A program made the translations under genes and the position numbers. Source: Azotobacter bryophylli (GTDB taxonomy: Bacteria > Pseudomonadota > Gammaproteobacteria > Pseudomonadales > Pseudomonadaceae). From it: 64,000 bases of DNA. The notes below the pieces were generated by a model. It was not told where the DNA came from. It made no database searches and was given only the letters and a program-made list of their open reading frames with translations. Positions 27,550 through 36,531 of this stretch are shown in pieces. The DNA lies in contig NZ_JBHRSJ010000034.1 of assembly GCF_042643485.1 (NCBI RefSeq), positions 62,001 through 126,000 on the forward strand, in the 5' to 3' direction. Each line of letters starts with the position of its first letter. Position 1 is the stretch's first letter.

Positions 27550-28497
27550 ATGCACATCAAACTTGCTAACCCGCGCGGCTTCTGCGCCGGCGTTGACCGC
27601 GCCATCGATATCGTCACCCGCGCCGTGGAAGTCTTCGGCCCCCCGATCTATGTTCGTCACGAAGTGGTACACAACAAGTTCGTGGTGGAGGATCTGCGCG
27701 CACGCGGAGCGGTCTTCGTCGAAGAGCTGGACGAGGTGCCGGACAATGTCATCGTCATTTTTAGCGCCCACGGCGTGTCGCTGGCCGTGCGCGAAGAGGC
27801 CGAGCGGCGTGGTCTGAAGGTGTTCGACGCCACCTGTCCGCTGGTCACCAAGGTGCACATGGAAGTCGCTCGTTATAGCCGCGAAGGGCGCGAATGCATT
27901 CTCATCGGCCATCACGGTCATCCTGAGGTCGAGGGTACCCTGGGGCAGTACGATGGCAAGAACGGCGGTGCCATCTATCTGGTCGAGGATGAGGAGGATG
28001 TCGCTCGCCTGGAGGTGAACAACCCGGATGCCCTGGCCTTCGTGACCCAGACCACCCTGTCGATGGACGATACCAGCAAGATCATCGACGCCCTGCGCAC
28101 CAAGTTCCCCAACATTCATGGCCCGCGCAAGGACGATATCTGCTATGCCACGCAGAACCGTCAGGATGCGCTCAAGCAACTGGCCCACGACTGCGATCTG
28201 GTACTGGTGGTCGGCAGTCCCAACAGCTCCAACTCCAATCGCTTGCGCGAGCTGGCCGAGCGCCTGGGCACCCCGGCTCACCTGGTCGACAGCGCCGAGG
28301 ATCTCAAGCGTGAATGGTTCGAGGGCGTTGAGCGTATCGGCGTGACCGCCGGTGCTTCGGCTCCGGAGATCCTCGTGCGCGGCGTACTCGACCGGCTGTC
28401 CGAGTGGGGGGCCACTGGCGCCGAGGAAGTGGAAGGGCGCAAGGAAAATATCACCTTCTCGATGCCGAAGGAGTTGCGCATCGTTTCGGTGGACTGA
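27550..28497 (+). CDS. ispH: 4-hydroxy-3-methylbut-2-enyl diphosphate reductase
   Basis: Last enzyme of the MEP isoprenoid pathway, a 4Fe-4S reductase making IPP and DMAPP. The 315-aa protein has the three cluster cysteines: C12 in ANPRGFCAGVDRA, the one in DATCPLVTKVH near 96, and the one in VVGSPNSSNSNRL's preceding CDLV/KDDICYATQNRQ region near 197. H42 in VYVRHEVVHN-type RHEVVHNKFVV is present. The ATG at 27550 gives the usual MHIKLANPRGF start; no strong Shine-Dalgarno is seen. It closes the ribF-to-ispH block as in P. aeruginosa. Confidence 0.96.
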   Translation: MHIKLANPRGFCAGVDRAIDIVTRAVEVFGPPIYVRHEVVHNKFVVEDLRARGAVFVEELDEVPDNVIVIFSAHGVSLAVREEAERRGLKVFDATCPLVTKVHMEVARYSREGRECILIGHHGHPEVEGTLGQYDGKNGGAIYLVEDEEDVARLEVNNPDALAFVTQTTLSMDDTSKIIDALRTKFPNIHGPRKDDICYATQNRQDALKQLAHDCDLVLVVGSPNSSNSNRLRELAERLGTPAHLVDSAEDLKREWFEGVERIGVTAGASAPEILVRGVLDRLSEWGATGAEEVEGRKENITFSMPKELRIVSVD

Positions 28498-28858
28498 GGA
28501 AATATCTTATTTGTCCAAGGCCGCTCCTTCCATGCCCTGTTCAAGGGGCGGCGGCCTTCAGGCGTAATCTCGGAATTGCGCACTTTGCCTGAGAATGCCC
28601 GGGCAAGGGGCGCTATCTTCGCCGCATCTTTGCTTGCTGATTCAAGCCAGAGCCAGGGTGCGGTGCCTTTGTATTCCACGGCCTCTTGTAGATTAGCGAG
28701 CCTGGCTCCTTGGCGATGAGTCGCCAGTATCGAAGCCGTCGGGATGCCATTAATAACCATTCGTCACATGGCTCGATGCTGGATGCGGTTGGCGGTCTTA
28801 CAGTATCTCCGCAAAAGCAGGCGCCAGTTAAGAATCAAGAAAATGGGGGATCTTTTTA
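28498..28858. promoter_or_regulatory. intergenic region between ispH and the minor-pilin operon
   Basis: A 361-base gap. A GC-rich imperfect hairpin (28517-28525 with 28550-28558) may end ispH transcription, but no T tract follows. An 8-base inverted repeat pair (28651-28658, 28702-28709) lies in the middle, and an AlgR-like box at 28756. The promoter of the pilin operon should be between about 28760 and 28840; the sequence there is AT-rich, but I could not fix a -35/-10 pair. Confidence 0.5.
28756..28765 (+). promoter_or_regulatory. candidate AlgR-binding site
   Basis: ACCATTCGTC differs by one base from the AlgR consensus ACCGTTCGTC. It lies 94 bases upstream of pilE. In P. aeruginosa, AlgR activates the fimU-pilVWXY1Y2E operon from such a site, so the position fits. 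Confidence 0.4.
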
Positions 28859-29293
28859 ATGGAGCTTGAAAGGTGTCCTACGACACGGTGGCGTCAGGCA
28901 GCTGGCTTCACGCTGATCGAATTGATGATCACGGTAGTGATTGTCGCCATTCTTATGGCTGTGGCGCTGCCCAGTTATCGACAGCATGTAATTAGGTCGA
29001 ACAGGGCGGCGGTAGAGGCCTTCATGCTGGAGGTGGCTAACAGGCAGGAGCGTTATCTGCTGGATAGGCGAAGTTACGCAAGCAGCCTCAGCGATCTGGC
29101 TCTGAGCGTAGGTCCCGAGATCTCTCCCAATTACACGGTCTCGGTAAGCAATACCGGTACAGGCTTGGCTTATACGATTACTGCGACTCCGATCGGCGCC
29201 CAACTGACCGGCGACACCGATTGTGGGGTGCTCGCCCTCGATCAATTGGGCATCAAAAGCGCCTCCGGTGGTGGTGACCGGTGTTGGAAGTAG
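28859..29293 (+). CDS. pilE: type IV minor pilin PilE
   Basis: A 144-aa minor pilin. The class III signal is cut at G16 before FTLIELMITVVIVAILMAVA, with Glu at mature position 5; a 20-residue hydrophobic helix follows. LPSYRQHVIRSNRAAVEAFMLEVANRQERYLLDRRSYA is typical of PilE in Pseudomonas, and two C-terminal cysteines (TDCG, DRCW) bracket the disulphide loop. GGGGGA lies before the ATG. In P. aeruginosa pilE is the last gene of this operon; here it is first. Confidence 0.88.
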   Translation: MELERCPTTRWRQAAGFTLIELMITVVIVAILMAVALPSYRQHVIRSNRAAVEAFMLEVANRQERYLLDRRSYASSLSDLALSVGPEISPNYTVSVSNTGTGLAYTITATPIGAQLTGDTDCGVLALDQLGIKSASGGGDRCWK

Positions 29294-29306
29294 AGGGGGC
29301 GACTCC

Positions 29307-29768
29307 ATGACCTGGCAGGCTTCGCCCAAGTCCGGCAAGGGCTTCACTCTTGTGGAGTTGATGGTCACAGTCGTGATTATGGCCATCTTAATGTCAATTG
29401 CAGTTCCTTCCTTTCTGCAATATCAGGCCACTCAATCGGTTCGCAGTGCCGCCTCGGATCTTGTTGATGCCATGGTCTTCGCCAGAAGCGAGGCAGTGAA
29501 ACGCAATACGGAAGTTAGCGTTTCGGCAAAGAGCACATGGGTTCAGGGTTGGGTGGTAAAAGCTGGTGGGCTGATGTTGAGGGAGTTCAGTGCTCATAAC
29601 GATTTGGAAATCGACTCGAATGTGAGCGCGCTTTCATATGGCAACGACGGTCGGGCAAATGAAGAGGCCGCATTCGAAATCAAATCGGGCACTGCCGAAG
29701 TGAGTCCTCGCTGCATACGGGTATCGGGAAGTGGGAAGTCCAATAATCGGATAGGAGCATGTTCCTGA
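29307..29768 (+). CDS. fimU: minor pilin, FimU/GspH type
   Basis: A 153-aa pilin-like protein with prepilin cleavage at G12 before FTLVELMVTVVIMAILMSIA, then SFLQYQATQSVRSAASDLVDAMVFARSEAVKRN, the GspH/FimT/FimU family pattern. It ends in a Cys-containing tail (RIGACS). Its start at 29307 is preceded by AGAGGGGG. It takes the fimU place between pilE and pilV, 13 bases after pilE, and its stop overlaps the pilV start (TGATG). FimU and FimT are hard to separate on sequence alone. Confidence 0.8.
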   Translation: MTWQASPKSGKGFTLVELMVTVVIMAILMSIAVPSFLQYQATQSVRSAASDLVDAMVFARSEAVKRNTEVSVSAKSTWVQGWVVKAGGLMLREFSAHNDLEIDSNVSALSYGNDGRANEEAAFEIKSGTAEVSPRCIRVSGSGKSNNRIGACS

Positions 29769-30322
29769 TGTCTTGGCAGAATCGAAGCTCCGGCTTCACG
29801 CTTGTCGAAGTTCTAGTCGCACTGGTGATTTTTCTTGTCAGCGCTCTTGGAATCGCGGGGCTGGTGACTCGTACGTTACAGCAGGAAACCGAATCGTATC
29901 AGCGCGTACAGGCGCTCATTCTACTGCAGGACATGCAGGAGCGGCTCGGCGCCAACCGTGCGGCCGTTAGTTGCTACGCCGGCTCCGATACTTTGGGAAC
30001 TGGGTTCTCTGGCACTTTCACCTGCTCTGCAGGCACTGCTGGGCAGCAGACGATTGCCGTATCGGATCTGCAACAGTGGGATAACAGTTTGAAGGGAGCT
30101 GCGGAAAAGTCCGGAACTACGAATGTGGGGGCCCTTATCGGGGCTCGAGGCTGTATCCGGGTAGTCGATGCCAGTCAGCAGATATATCGGATAACCATTG
30201 CCTGGCAGGGCGTGGGTGAGACGGTGATCTCCGCCAACAATTGTGGTGAGAATCAATATGGTAAGGAAACACTACGTCGTACCGTAAGTGCGCAGGTGCG
30301 ATTCGGGAAACTTTCCTCATGA
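29768..30322 (+). CDS. pilV: minor pilin PilV
   Basis: A 184-aa prepilin with leader MSWQNRSSG, cleavage before FTLVEVLVALVIFLVSALGIAGLV, then TRTLQQETESYQRVQALILLQDMQERLGANR, matching the PilV family. Four or more cysteines in the C-terminal domain suggest disulphides. An ATG three codons earlier (29759) is possible, but 29768 overlaps the stop of the previous gene. Minor pilins V, W, X form the priming complex at the pilus tip with PilY1. Confidence 0.85.
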   Translation: MSWQNRSSGFTLVEVLVALVIFLVSALGIAGLVTRTLQQETESYQRVQALILLQDMQERLGANRAAVSCYAGSDTLGTGFSGTFTCSAGTAGQQTIAVSDLQQWDNSLKGAAEKSGTTNVGALIGARGCIRVVDASQQIYRITIAWQGVGETVISANNCGENQYGKETLRRTVSAQVRFGKLSS

Positions 30323-31413
30323 AGAATAAGACTGCAAAGACCCGTTCCCTTCGATATTTTCAACGTGCTCGTCGGACTGATACCTCCGCGCAGGCCGGTA
30401 TAGGCCTCGTTGAGATCATGGTTGCCATGGCCATTGGCGTCTTCATGTTGGGTGGGGTTCTGAGCCTGGTGTTATGGGTAAGCCGAACCCGTGTTGATCT
30501 GGACAAGACTTCCGAGCAGATAGAGAACGGGCGCTATGCCATCCAGCTCATAAGCAACGAATTGCGTCTTGGCGGATTTTATGGAATGTCCCAGATCGGG
30601 ACGACGGCTTCCAGCATGCCGACTCCTTGTCCGACAACTGCGGGTGAGCTGGGTTTTTCTTATGACTCCACGACATTGACTACAACTCTCCCGGTAGCCA
30701 TCCAGGGAATTGCATCTTTACCTCAAGCCGATACGACCTGCTTCAGCAATTATAAGTCGGGCAGCGAGGCTATCGTGGTGCGCCATGTGGAAACGGAAAG
30801 TGTGGCAACGGCTTCGGCGGGAGTGCCATACGCTCAAATGTCGGCCTGTCAGGAAGATTCTATGCCCATGGATTTCGGCGTTTCCGGTACCGCTACTTTT
30901 TCTCTGCGGCAGAAGAATTGCTCACTGCCTGCCGTGTTATGGCCTTATTCGATTCGTGCTTTCTATCTGGGGGCGTGCGATATATGCAGCCCAAATGACA
31001 ATGTGCCGACTCTGAAGATGGCGGAGCTCAGAGTTTCGGGGGGCGGAATCCAGGTTGTAGGCCAGTCGGTCGTCGAAGGTATCGAAGACATGCATTTCCA
31101 ATATGGAATGGATCTGGATACCGATGGCTCGCCTGATTGTTACGTGCCAGACCCAGCGGTGGACGCCCCGCCGGCAGCTTCCAATTGCCCGGCAGGGGGA
31201 TGGTCCGATATCGATGCAACCAACTGGTCCAATGTCGTCAGCGTCAGAATCAACTTGTTGGCCAGGAGCACCGAGGCAAGCAACGACTGGAAAGATGACC
31301 GGACCTATGATCTGGGGCGTGGGACTCCAGTTGGGCCTTTCAATGACAAGTTCAGACGTCAGATATATAGCACGGTCGTGACCTTGCCTAATATTTCCGG
31401 GGTGCGTGAATGA
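30319..31413 (+). CDS. pilW: minor pilin PilW
   Basis: A 364-aa prepilin of PilW type. The leader is long (27 residues, basic), and the cleavage site G27 before IGLVEIMVAMAIGVFMLGGVL keeps Glu at position 5 but has Ile instead of Phe at position 1. TSEQIENGRYAIQLISNELRLGGFYG is a clear PilW signature. It overlaps pilV by 4 bases (ATGA) and pilX by 4. The globular domain has several cysteines (CPTT, TCFS, CQED, CDICS). Confidence 0.88.
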   Translation: MKNKTAKTRSLRYFQRARRTDTSAQAGIGLVEIMVAMAIGVFMLGGVLSLVLWVSRTRVDLDKTSEQIENGRYAIQLISNELRLGGFYGMSQIGTTASSMPTPCPTTAGELGFSYDSTTLTTTLPVAIQGIASLPQADTTCFSNYKSGSEAIVVRHVETESVATASAGVPYAQMSACQEDSMPMDFGVSGTATFSLRQKNCSLPAVLWPYSIRAFYLGACDICSPNDNVPTLKMAELRVSGGGIQVVGQSVVEGIEDMHFQYGMDLDTDGSPDCYVPDPAVDAPPAASNCPAGGWSDIDATNWSNVVSVRINLLARSTEASNDWKDDRTYDLGRGTPVGPFNDKFRRQIYSTVVTLPNISGVRE

Positions 31414-31958
31414 AGAAGGACCTCTCTCGCCAGCAAGGGGCAGTGTTGGTCGTTGTGCTCGTCATGCTGGGCATCCTGACAATTATCGTTGCGGCGATGG
31501 TCAACTCATCGAATATCAATTTTCGCATCGCGGGTAATCAACAATACAGAGCAGAGGCTCAGCTCACCGCACAGAATGCGATAGAGGCCTATATCAGTAA
31601 CGAGGCGAACTTCATCATCCCTCTGCCGACGGCAGAAATAAGTATTCCAACGGATCTGGATGGAGATGGCGTGAATGAGTACACCGCCGTGGTCAGTCCA
31701 CCAGTATGTCTACGCTCCATACCCATCAAGTTGACCGAGCTCGATATCAAGCGGGCGGATGATGCTTCCTGCTATGGCAGTGGCGCCGTGCAGGAAAGCG
31801 GCCTGTTGACGGGGGGCGTTGCCTCGGGGAACTCCTGGTGTTCGAGGATGATGTGGGATGTGCAGTCTAAAGTCGATGATGCCGCACTGACCGGGGCCTC
31901 TGTGGAAGTACATCAGGGTATCTATCTGAGAACCCTACTTGGAACGCCGTGCCCATAA
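31410..31958 (+). CDS. pilX: minor pilin PilX
   Basis: A 182-aa pilin-like protein. The N-terminus MKKDLSRQQG followed by AVLVVVLVMLGILTIIVAAMV has no Glu at mature position 5, as in PilX and the type II secretion GspK group, fitting a tip-located subunit. RIAGNQQYRAEAQLTAQNAIEAYIS matches PilX. Overlaps pilW and pilY1's longer frame. Contains four cysteines in the distal half. Confidence 0.85.
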   Translation: MKKDLSRQQGAVLVVVLVMLGILTIIVAAMVNSSNINFRIAGNQQYRAEAQLTAQNAIEAYISNEANFIIPLPTAEISIPTDLDGDGVNEYTAVVSPPVCLRSIPIKLTELDIKRADDASCYGSGAVQESGLLTGGVASGNSWCSRMMWDVQSKVDDAALTGASVEVHQGIYLRTLLGTPCP

Positions 31959-31993
31959 GGGCGGGCTTTGAGTTTGCGGGACGGAGAGCTGTT

Positions 31994-34900
31994 GTGAGCA
32001 AACTTGGTAATTGGGTTGCGGCGGTAGGATTACCGTTGCTTCTTTGTAGTGCACTTGCTCGGGCGGAAGATATCGATATCTATACCGGGCTTAATCCTTC
32101 AGCAGCTAATCCGCCGACGGTCTTGCTGGTTTGGGATAACGCTGCCAACAACAGTGCCAGTGCTCAGGATGTTTGCACCCAGTATGCGGATGGCTCCGGG
32201 GCTCCCAGCCTTGGAACCAATACTGCTTCGGGAATGGAGCAGTGTGCAATGGTGAATGCCTTGTTGACTTTGAAGAGCGATCCGGACCTTTTAGGGAAGG
32301 TCAAGATCGGGCTGATGATTTTCAACAAGAATGGTTTTTCGAATAATGGGAACGGACAATGCGGATACTTGGTGCGTGCTCCTGCCTTGATGGATTCCAC
32401 AGGGGTAAGCAATCTCATTGCCGATATAAAGGGATTCCAGAATACGGGCAGTAACAGTGTGAAGACCAACGGCGTTGCCGTTGGGGCAACCATGGCTGAA
32501 GCCTGGGCCATGCTGAATGGAAAGAGCAATTCATGTTCGGGGGTCAACTATTCCAATCTGGCCGAGGTTGCGACTCAGTGTCGTGACGCTGTATTGATCT
32601 ATATCGGAAACGCATTCACCAATAGCAATCCGGGGGATGGCGGTGATGCAGATGTTTTTCTGAAGAGCGAACTGACCAGTTCTTTTGGCTATTCGACCAG
32701 CTCCAACGAGTATTCGTTATTTTCCGATCCCATTGCGGTGCCCCTGCTCAATACTTCGGGAAATGACAATAACGACTATTGGGCCGATGAATGGACTCGC
32801 TTCATGAAGCGAGTATCGGTTATCGATAGTGCGGCCTCGGACAAGAATGTCACCACCTATACCATTTCTGTAGCCGACTCAGCCAATCAGGGACAGGCCC
32901 AACCGGTGATCAATTATTATGCAGAGATGGCTAAGCAAGGTGGTGGTAAGAGTTTTCTGGTCGATTTCCGCAATACCTCAGGGTTGTCCAATGCCATATT
33001 AAGTGTCTTCAATGATGTTCAGGCTAAAAACAGTGTTTTTGCCTCGGCTACGCTGCCAGTTACGGCAAATACCCAGGGTACCTATCTGAACCAGGTATTC
33101 GTGGCTATGTTCCGCCCGGATGACAATGCCCATCCCCGCTGGTACGGGAACCTGAAGCAGTATCAATTGGGCCTGGATAGTGGCGATAACATCGTTCTGA
33201 CGGATGCAACCGAAGATCCCAATGCCGGTACCGTAACCTCCAAGACCAACCCGACGACGGGTGCCCTTTCGCCGGATGCCGTCAGCTTCTGGACGACGAA
33301 CACCCCGGGAGTCCCCGGCTGGCCTGCCACCGGCTTCTGGCTCAACAGTCCCTCAGGCAAAGGACTGCAGTTCGATTCGCCGGATGGTGAGCTGGTCGAG
33401 AAGGGGGGGGCAGCGGAGATGGCTCGGGCTGACAATCTGACTGCCAGCTATGCCGACAGCAACAACGACAATGGCCGTAACCTGCTGACCTGCAACCGTG
33501 TTGGTGGATGCAGTTCGGGCTTCTCGGAGTTCTCCACCGGTAATGGCACTCTGATGACGAATGCTCTCGCCCTGTTTGGCGTGGGGCAGGCTGCTTCGTA
33601 TAGCGGATCCCTGTCGGCCGGGATGAAGTTCCAGGGGCAAGCGACGAGCTGCAAGGCGGCCAGCAAGTCCTGCACCTTTACGGTTCCCTTCATGGGGGCC
33701 AATTCGGGGGTGAATGCTTCGGACTTGATTTCCAATAGCCTGTCGATCGCAAACTTCGAGGGGGCATGTAATCTGCCCACGGGATGTGCCGTGCTCAGTG
33801 CATCGAACACGGATTTTTCATACACCTTGAGCAATCTGCAGACCGGCTCGACTTATTCCGTCCCCGGAAATACCGATTTCTACAAGGCCGACCGGTCGGT
33901 GACGGTCACTACCAGTACTGCGCATGGCTTAGGCGTCGGCGATTCTGTCATCCTCAAGAGTTGCGCTGGACAGGCAAATAGCAGCCTTGTGACCGGTTTG
34001 TCCGGCCTGCCGGCCAGTGGCTACAGGAACGTGACCGTTACGGGAGCGACAAGCAACACCTTCACCTTCCAATGGGACAGTCCGGCCATCACCATGCCTG
34101 GGGCCAGTGTCAGCTGCACCATCGAGCCGGCCCTGACCGCCAGCAACCTGATCAACTGGGTGCGAGGCTGGGATATCGCCGGTAATGAAGAGCTGGCCGG
34201 CCCGGGTGCTCCTGTCACCGTACGCCCCTCGCTGCATGGGGATGTCTTGCATTCGCGTCCGGCCGTGATCAATTACGGCGGCAGTACCGGCGTAGTGGTT
34301 TTCTACGGAGCGAACGATGGGGTTTTCCGTGCCGTCAACGGTAACCAGACGCAGCCGATTACAACCTCGAAGGGTTCCGTACGTGCCGGCGATGAACTCT
34401 GGGGTTTCATCGCTCCCGAATTCCATCGCAAGTTCAAGCGGCTGTTTCAGAATACGCCTCTGGTGGACATCGCCGGTGTAATGGACCCGAACAAGCAGCC
34501 CAAGGACTACTTCTTCGATGGTTCCACCACGGTGCTCAGGGATACCCGCCTTGGGACGAGCACTGCGGGCAAGACCTATATCTATCTGACCGCCCGACGC
34601 GGGGGACGTCTCATCTATGCCCTGGATGTTTCGGACCCGGCGACCCCGAAATTCCTGTGGAGCAAGGATCAGGATGATATTCCGGAGCTGGGGCAAACCT
34701 GGTCTCAGCCGAAAGTGGCGCTCTTGGAGGGCCGGGACAACCCTGTGCTCATCATGGGGGCCGGTTATGCGCCAGAGCAGGACGCCGATCCAGTCGCGGC
34801 GGCCGATACCATGGGCCGCGGGATATTGGTCCTCGATACCATCACGGGCGAGGTAGTATGGGCAGCGCTTGCCAACTGCAGTGGACTGACGGCGACTTGC

Positions 34901-35722
34901 GTGGAAAACAGTGGTTTGACTCATTCCATCGCTGCCGATGTCACCCTGATGGATCGCAATGCCGATGGTTATATCGACAGGGTCTATGCGGCGGATACGG
35001 GAGCCAATATCTGGCGCCTGGATCTGCAGCCGGCAGGCTATCAGGCTGCTGTCGATCCAGGCCAGTGGAGGCTGACCAAGCTGGCTGCTTTGGGCGGGAC
35101 GGGAAATAACGCGCGCAAATTCCTTTTCGCGCCTGATGTGATCCCCACCAACGACTTCGATGTCGTGATGGCAGTATCCGGCGACCGCGAGCATCCTCTC
35201 TACACGACGGCTACGACAGCCGGGCTGGCTTACAACGTGCAGAACCGGATCTATATGCTAAAGGACACGGAAATCGGTTCGATCATGGATTCAACCTTTG
35301 TCGCTCTGACGAATACCGATCTCGCGGCGAATCCGTCAACCTTCAATGCCAGCGGTCTCATGGTGAAGGGGTTCTACATCGATCTGAAGAACCCCGGCGA
35401 GAAAGGGGTCAACGCGCCCACAACGGTGGCGGGAAAAACCTATTTCAGCACCAACTACCCCGATGTGCCGCAAGCCAATTCCTGTACGGCCGATCTCGGT
35501 TTTGCCCGGGCTTATACGGTCGACTTCAAGACGGCCACGGTGAACTTCACCCGGTTCGTCGGGGGGGGCTTGCCTCCATCGGCAGTCAGCGGGCTCGTCG
35601 AGATTGGCGATAAGACCGTTCCCTTCATCATCGGTGGCTCCGGTCCCACGACTTTCGATCCGAGCATTCCCGAGATCGACCTCAACAACAACCGCAGACG
35701 TGCCTACTGGTATGCCCGGTAG
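31994..35722 (+). CDS. pilY1: type IV pilus tip adhesin/assembly protein PilY1
   Basis: A 1242-aa exported protein that caps pili, acts in adhesion and mechanosensing and controls retraction through calcium. A GTG at 31994 begins the signal peptide (MSKLGNWVAAVGLPLLLCSALARA); GGAG precedes it. Residues about 40-370 form a von Willebrand A-like region (VLLVWDNAANNS, starting with a degenerate DxSxS), and the C-terminal half is the PilC/PilY1 beta-propeller (VVFYGANDGVFRAVNG, DRNADGYIDRVYAADTGANIWRLDL with a calcium EF-hand-like loop near residue 987). The N-terminal half has lower GC than the rest, suggesting modular exchange. No pilY2 is seen after it. Confidence 0.93.
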   Translation: MSKLGNWVAAVGLPLLLCSALARAEDIDIYTGLNPSAANPPTVLLVWDNAANNSASAQDVCTQYADGSGAPSLGTNTASGMEQCAMVNALLTLKSDPDLLGKVKIGLMIFNKNGFSNNGNGQCGYLVRAPALMDSTGVSNLIADIKGFQNTGSNSVKTNGVAVGATMAEAWAMLNGKSNSCSGVNYSNLAEVATQCRDAVLIYIGNAFTNSNPGDGGDADVFLKSELTSSFGYSTSSNEYSLFSDPIAVPLLNTSGNDNNDYWADEWTRFMKRVSVIDSAASDKNVTTYTISVADSANQGQAQPVINYYAEMAKQGGGKSFLVDFRNTSGLSNAILSVFNDVQAKNSVFASATLPVTANTQGTYLNQVFVAMFRPDDNAHPRWYGNLKQYQLGLDSGDNIVLTDATEDPNAGTVTSKTNPTTGALSPDAVSFWTTNTPGVPGWPATGFWLNSPSGKGLQFDSPDGELVEKGGAAEMARADNLTASYADSNNDNGRNLLTCNRVGGCSSGFSEFSTGNGTLMTNALALFGVGQAASYSGSLSAGMKFQGQATSCKAASKSCTFTVPFMGANSGVNASDLISNSLSIANFEGACNLPTGCAVLSASNTDFSYTLSNLQTGSTYSVPGNTDFYKADRSVTVTTSTAHGLGVGDSVILKSCAGQANSSLVTGLSGLPASGYRNVTVTGATSNTFTFQWDSPAITMPGASVSCTIEPALTASNLINWVRGWDIAGNEELAGPGAPVTVRPSLHGDVLHSRPAVINYGGSTGVVVFYGANDGVFRAVNGNQTQPITTSKGSVRAGDELWGFIAPEFHRKFKRLFQNTPLVDIAGVMDPNKQPKDYFFDGSTTVLRDTRLGTSTAGKTYIYLTARRGGRLIYALDVSDPATPKFLWSKDQDDIPELGQTWSQPKVALLEGRDNPVLIMGAGYAPEQDADPVAAADTMGRGILVLDTITGEVVWAALANCSGLTATCVENSGLTHSIAADVTLMDRNADGYIDRVYAADTGANIWRLDLQPAGYQAAVDPGQWRLTKLAALGGTGNNARKFLFAPDVIPTNDFDVVMAVSGDREHPLYTTATTAGLAYNVQNRIYMLKDTEIGSIMDSTFVALTNTDLAANPSTFNASGLMVKGFYIDLKNPGEKGVNAPTTVAGKTYFSTNYPDVPQANSCTADLGFARAYTVDFKTATVNFTRFVGGGLPPSAVSGLVEIGDKTVPFIIGGSGPTTFDPSIPEIDLNNNRRRAYWYAR

Positions 35723-35769
35723 GTGAGAAAGTGGTGGCGCCTACGGGCGCCATCGCTTTTGGGCTCCGG

Positions 35770-36336
35770 CTATTCGGGTGGGCAGCTGATAGGGTTGCCA
35801 TCCGAGCCTTCTATCAGTCCGTCCCCGTCCATATCTCGTGCGCTTCGTACCCTTCCCATACTGTTGATGATCAGCTTCGTTGCATATTGATCGTCTGAGG
35901 AGGGGCAGAACACGACATTGCCGTAACTTGCTGCCGTTCCGCTTGCTCGGAAACGAAGGCTGTCGAGATTGGACCCGATCAATTCGTAGCGCATGTCTGC
36001 AACGACCGCCTCTTTGCGGAGGATCTCGTTTGCATCCGCTGCGCTGTTCTGGTCGTCATCGCTGAACACGATGAAATGGCGTGCTCCTGTCCGGCTGCAG
36101 CTGTGACCGTCTCGACTGGCACACAGGGTCACAGTTCGTTGCAGTGTGACCGCGCTGCTTCTGGCATGGGCGAGGAGGGACCTGATCTGCTGCGCCGCAC
36201 TGCTTCGCTTGTTGCTGAGGATCATGTGGGTGAAGGCAGGCACCGCGATGCTGGCTGCGATGGCAATCAGCGCTGTCGTGGTCAGAGCCTCGACCAGGGT
36301 GAATCCCTTGGTATGGCCATGCTCGATCCTGTGCAT
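35770..36336 (-). CDS. fimT: FimT/GspH-type pilin, opposite strand
   Basis: A 188-aa pilin-like protein with leader MHRIEHGHTKG, cleavage at G11 before FTLVEALTTTALIAIAASIAV, Glu at position 5. PAFTHMILSNKRSSAAQQIRSLLAHARSSAVT is the FimT/FimU signature. Two or three cysteines lie in the C-terminal domain (CASRDGHSC, CPSS, SCPPE). In P. aeruginosa fimT is co-linear with the operon; here it converges with pilY1 across a 47-base gap, so it must have its own promoter. FimT is associated with DNA binding and uptake in several species. Confidence 0.85.
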   Translation of the reverse strand: MHRIEHGHTKGFTLVEALTTTALIAIAASIAVPAFTHMILSNKRSSAAQQIRSLLAHARSSAVTLQRTVTLCASRDGHSCSRTGARHFIVFSDDDQNSAADANEILRKEAVVADMRYELIGSNLDSLRFRASGTAASYGNVVFCPSSDDQYATKLIINSMGRVRSARDMDGDGLIEGSDGNPISCPPE

Positions 36337-36531
36337 TGCTCCCTCCTTGGTTCAAGCTTCTTCATCCAGTCGGCCTGGAAGAATACAAGGGGCTGATTCG
36401 GGGATGTGTCGATCAGCCAGCAATTGGTAGCGGAGCAATCAGCCGTGTCCTGCATGAAAATGACTTAAATCGTGGCAGGGGCGCTTCGGCAAGGCGTATA
36501 ACGACGGCCCGTTAGTGTTGGGAGGAAGGTA

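Noticed and set aside
28517..28558. Hairpin after ispH considered as a terminator
   Set aside because: Stem is imperfect with a 24-base loop and no T tract; left as a comment only.
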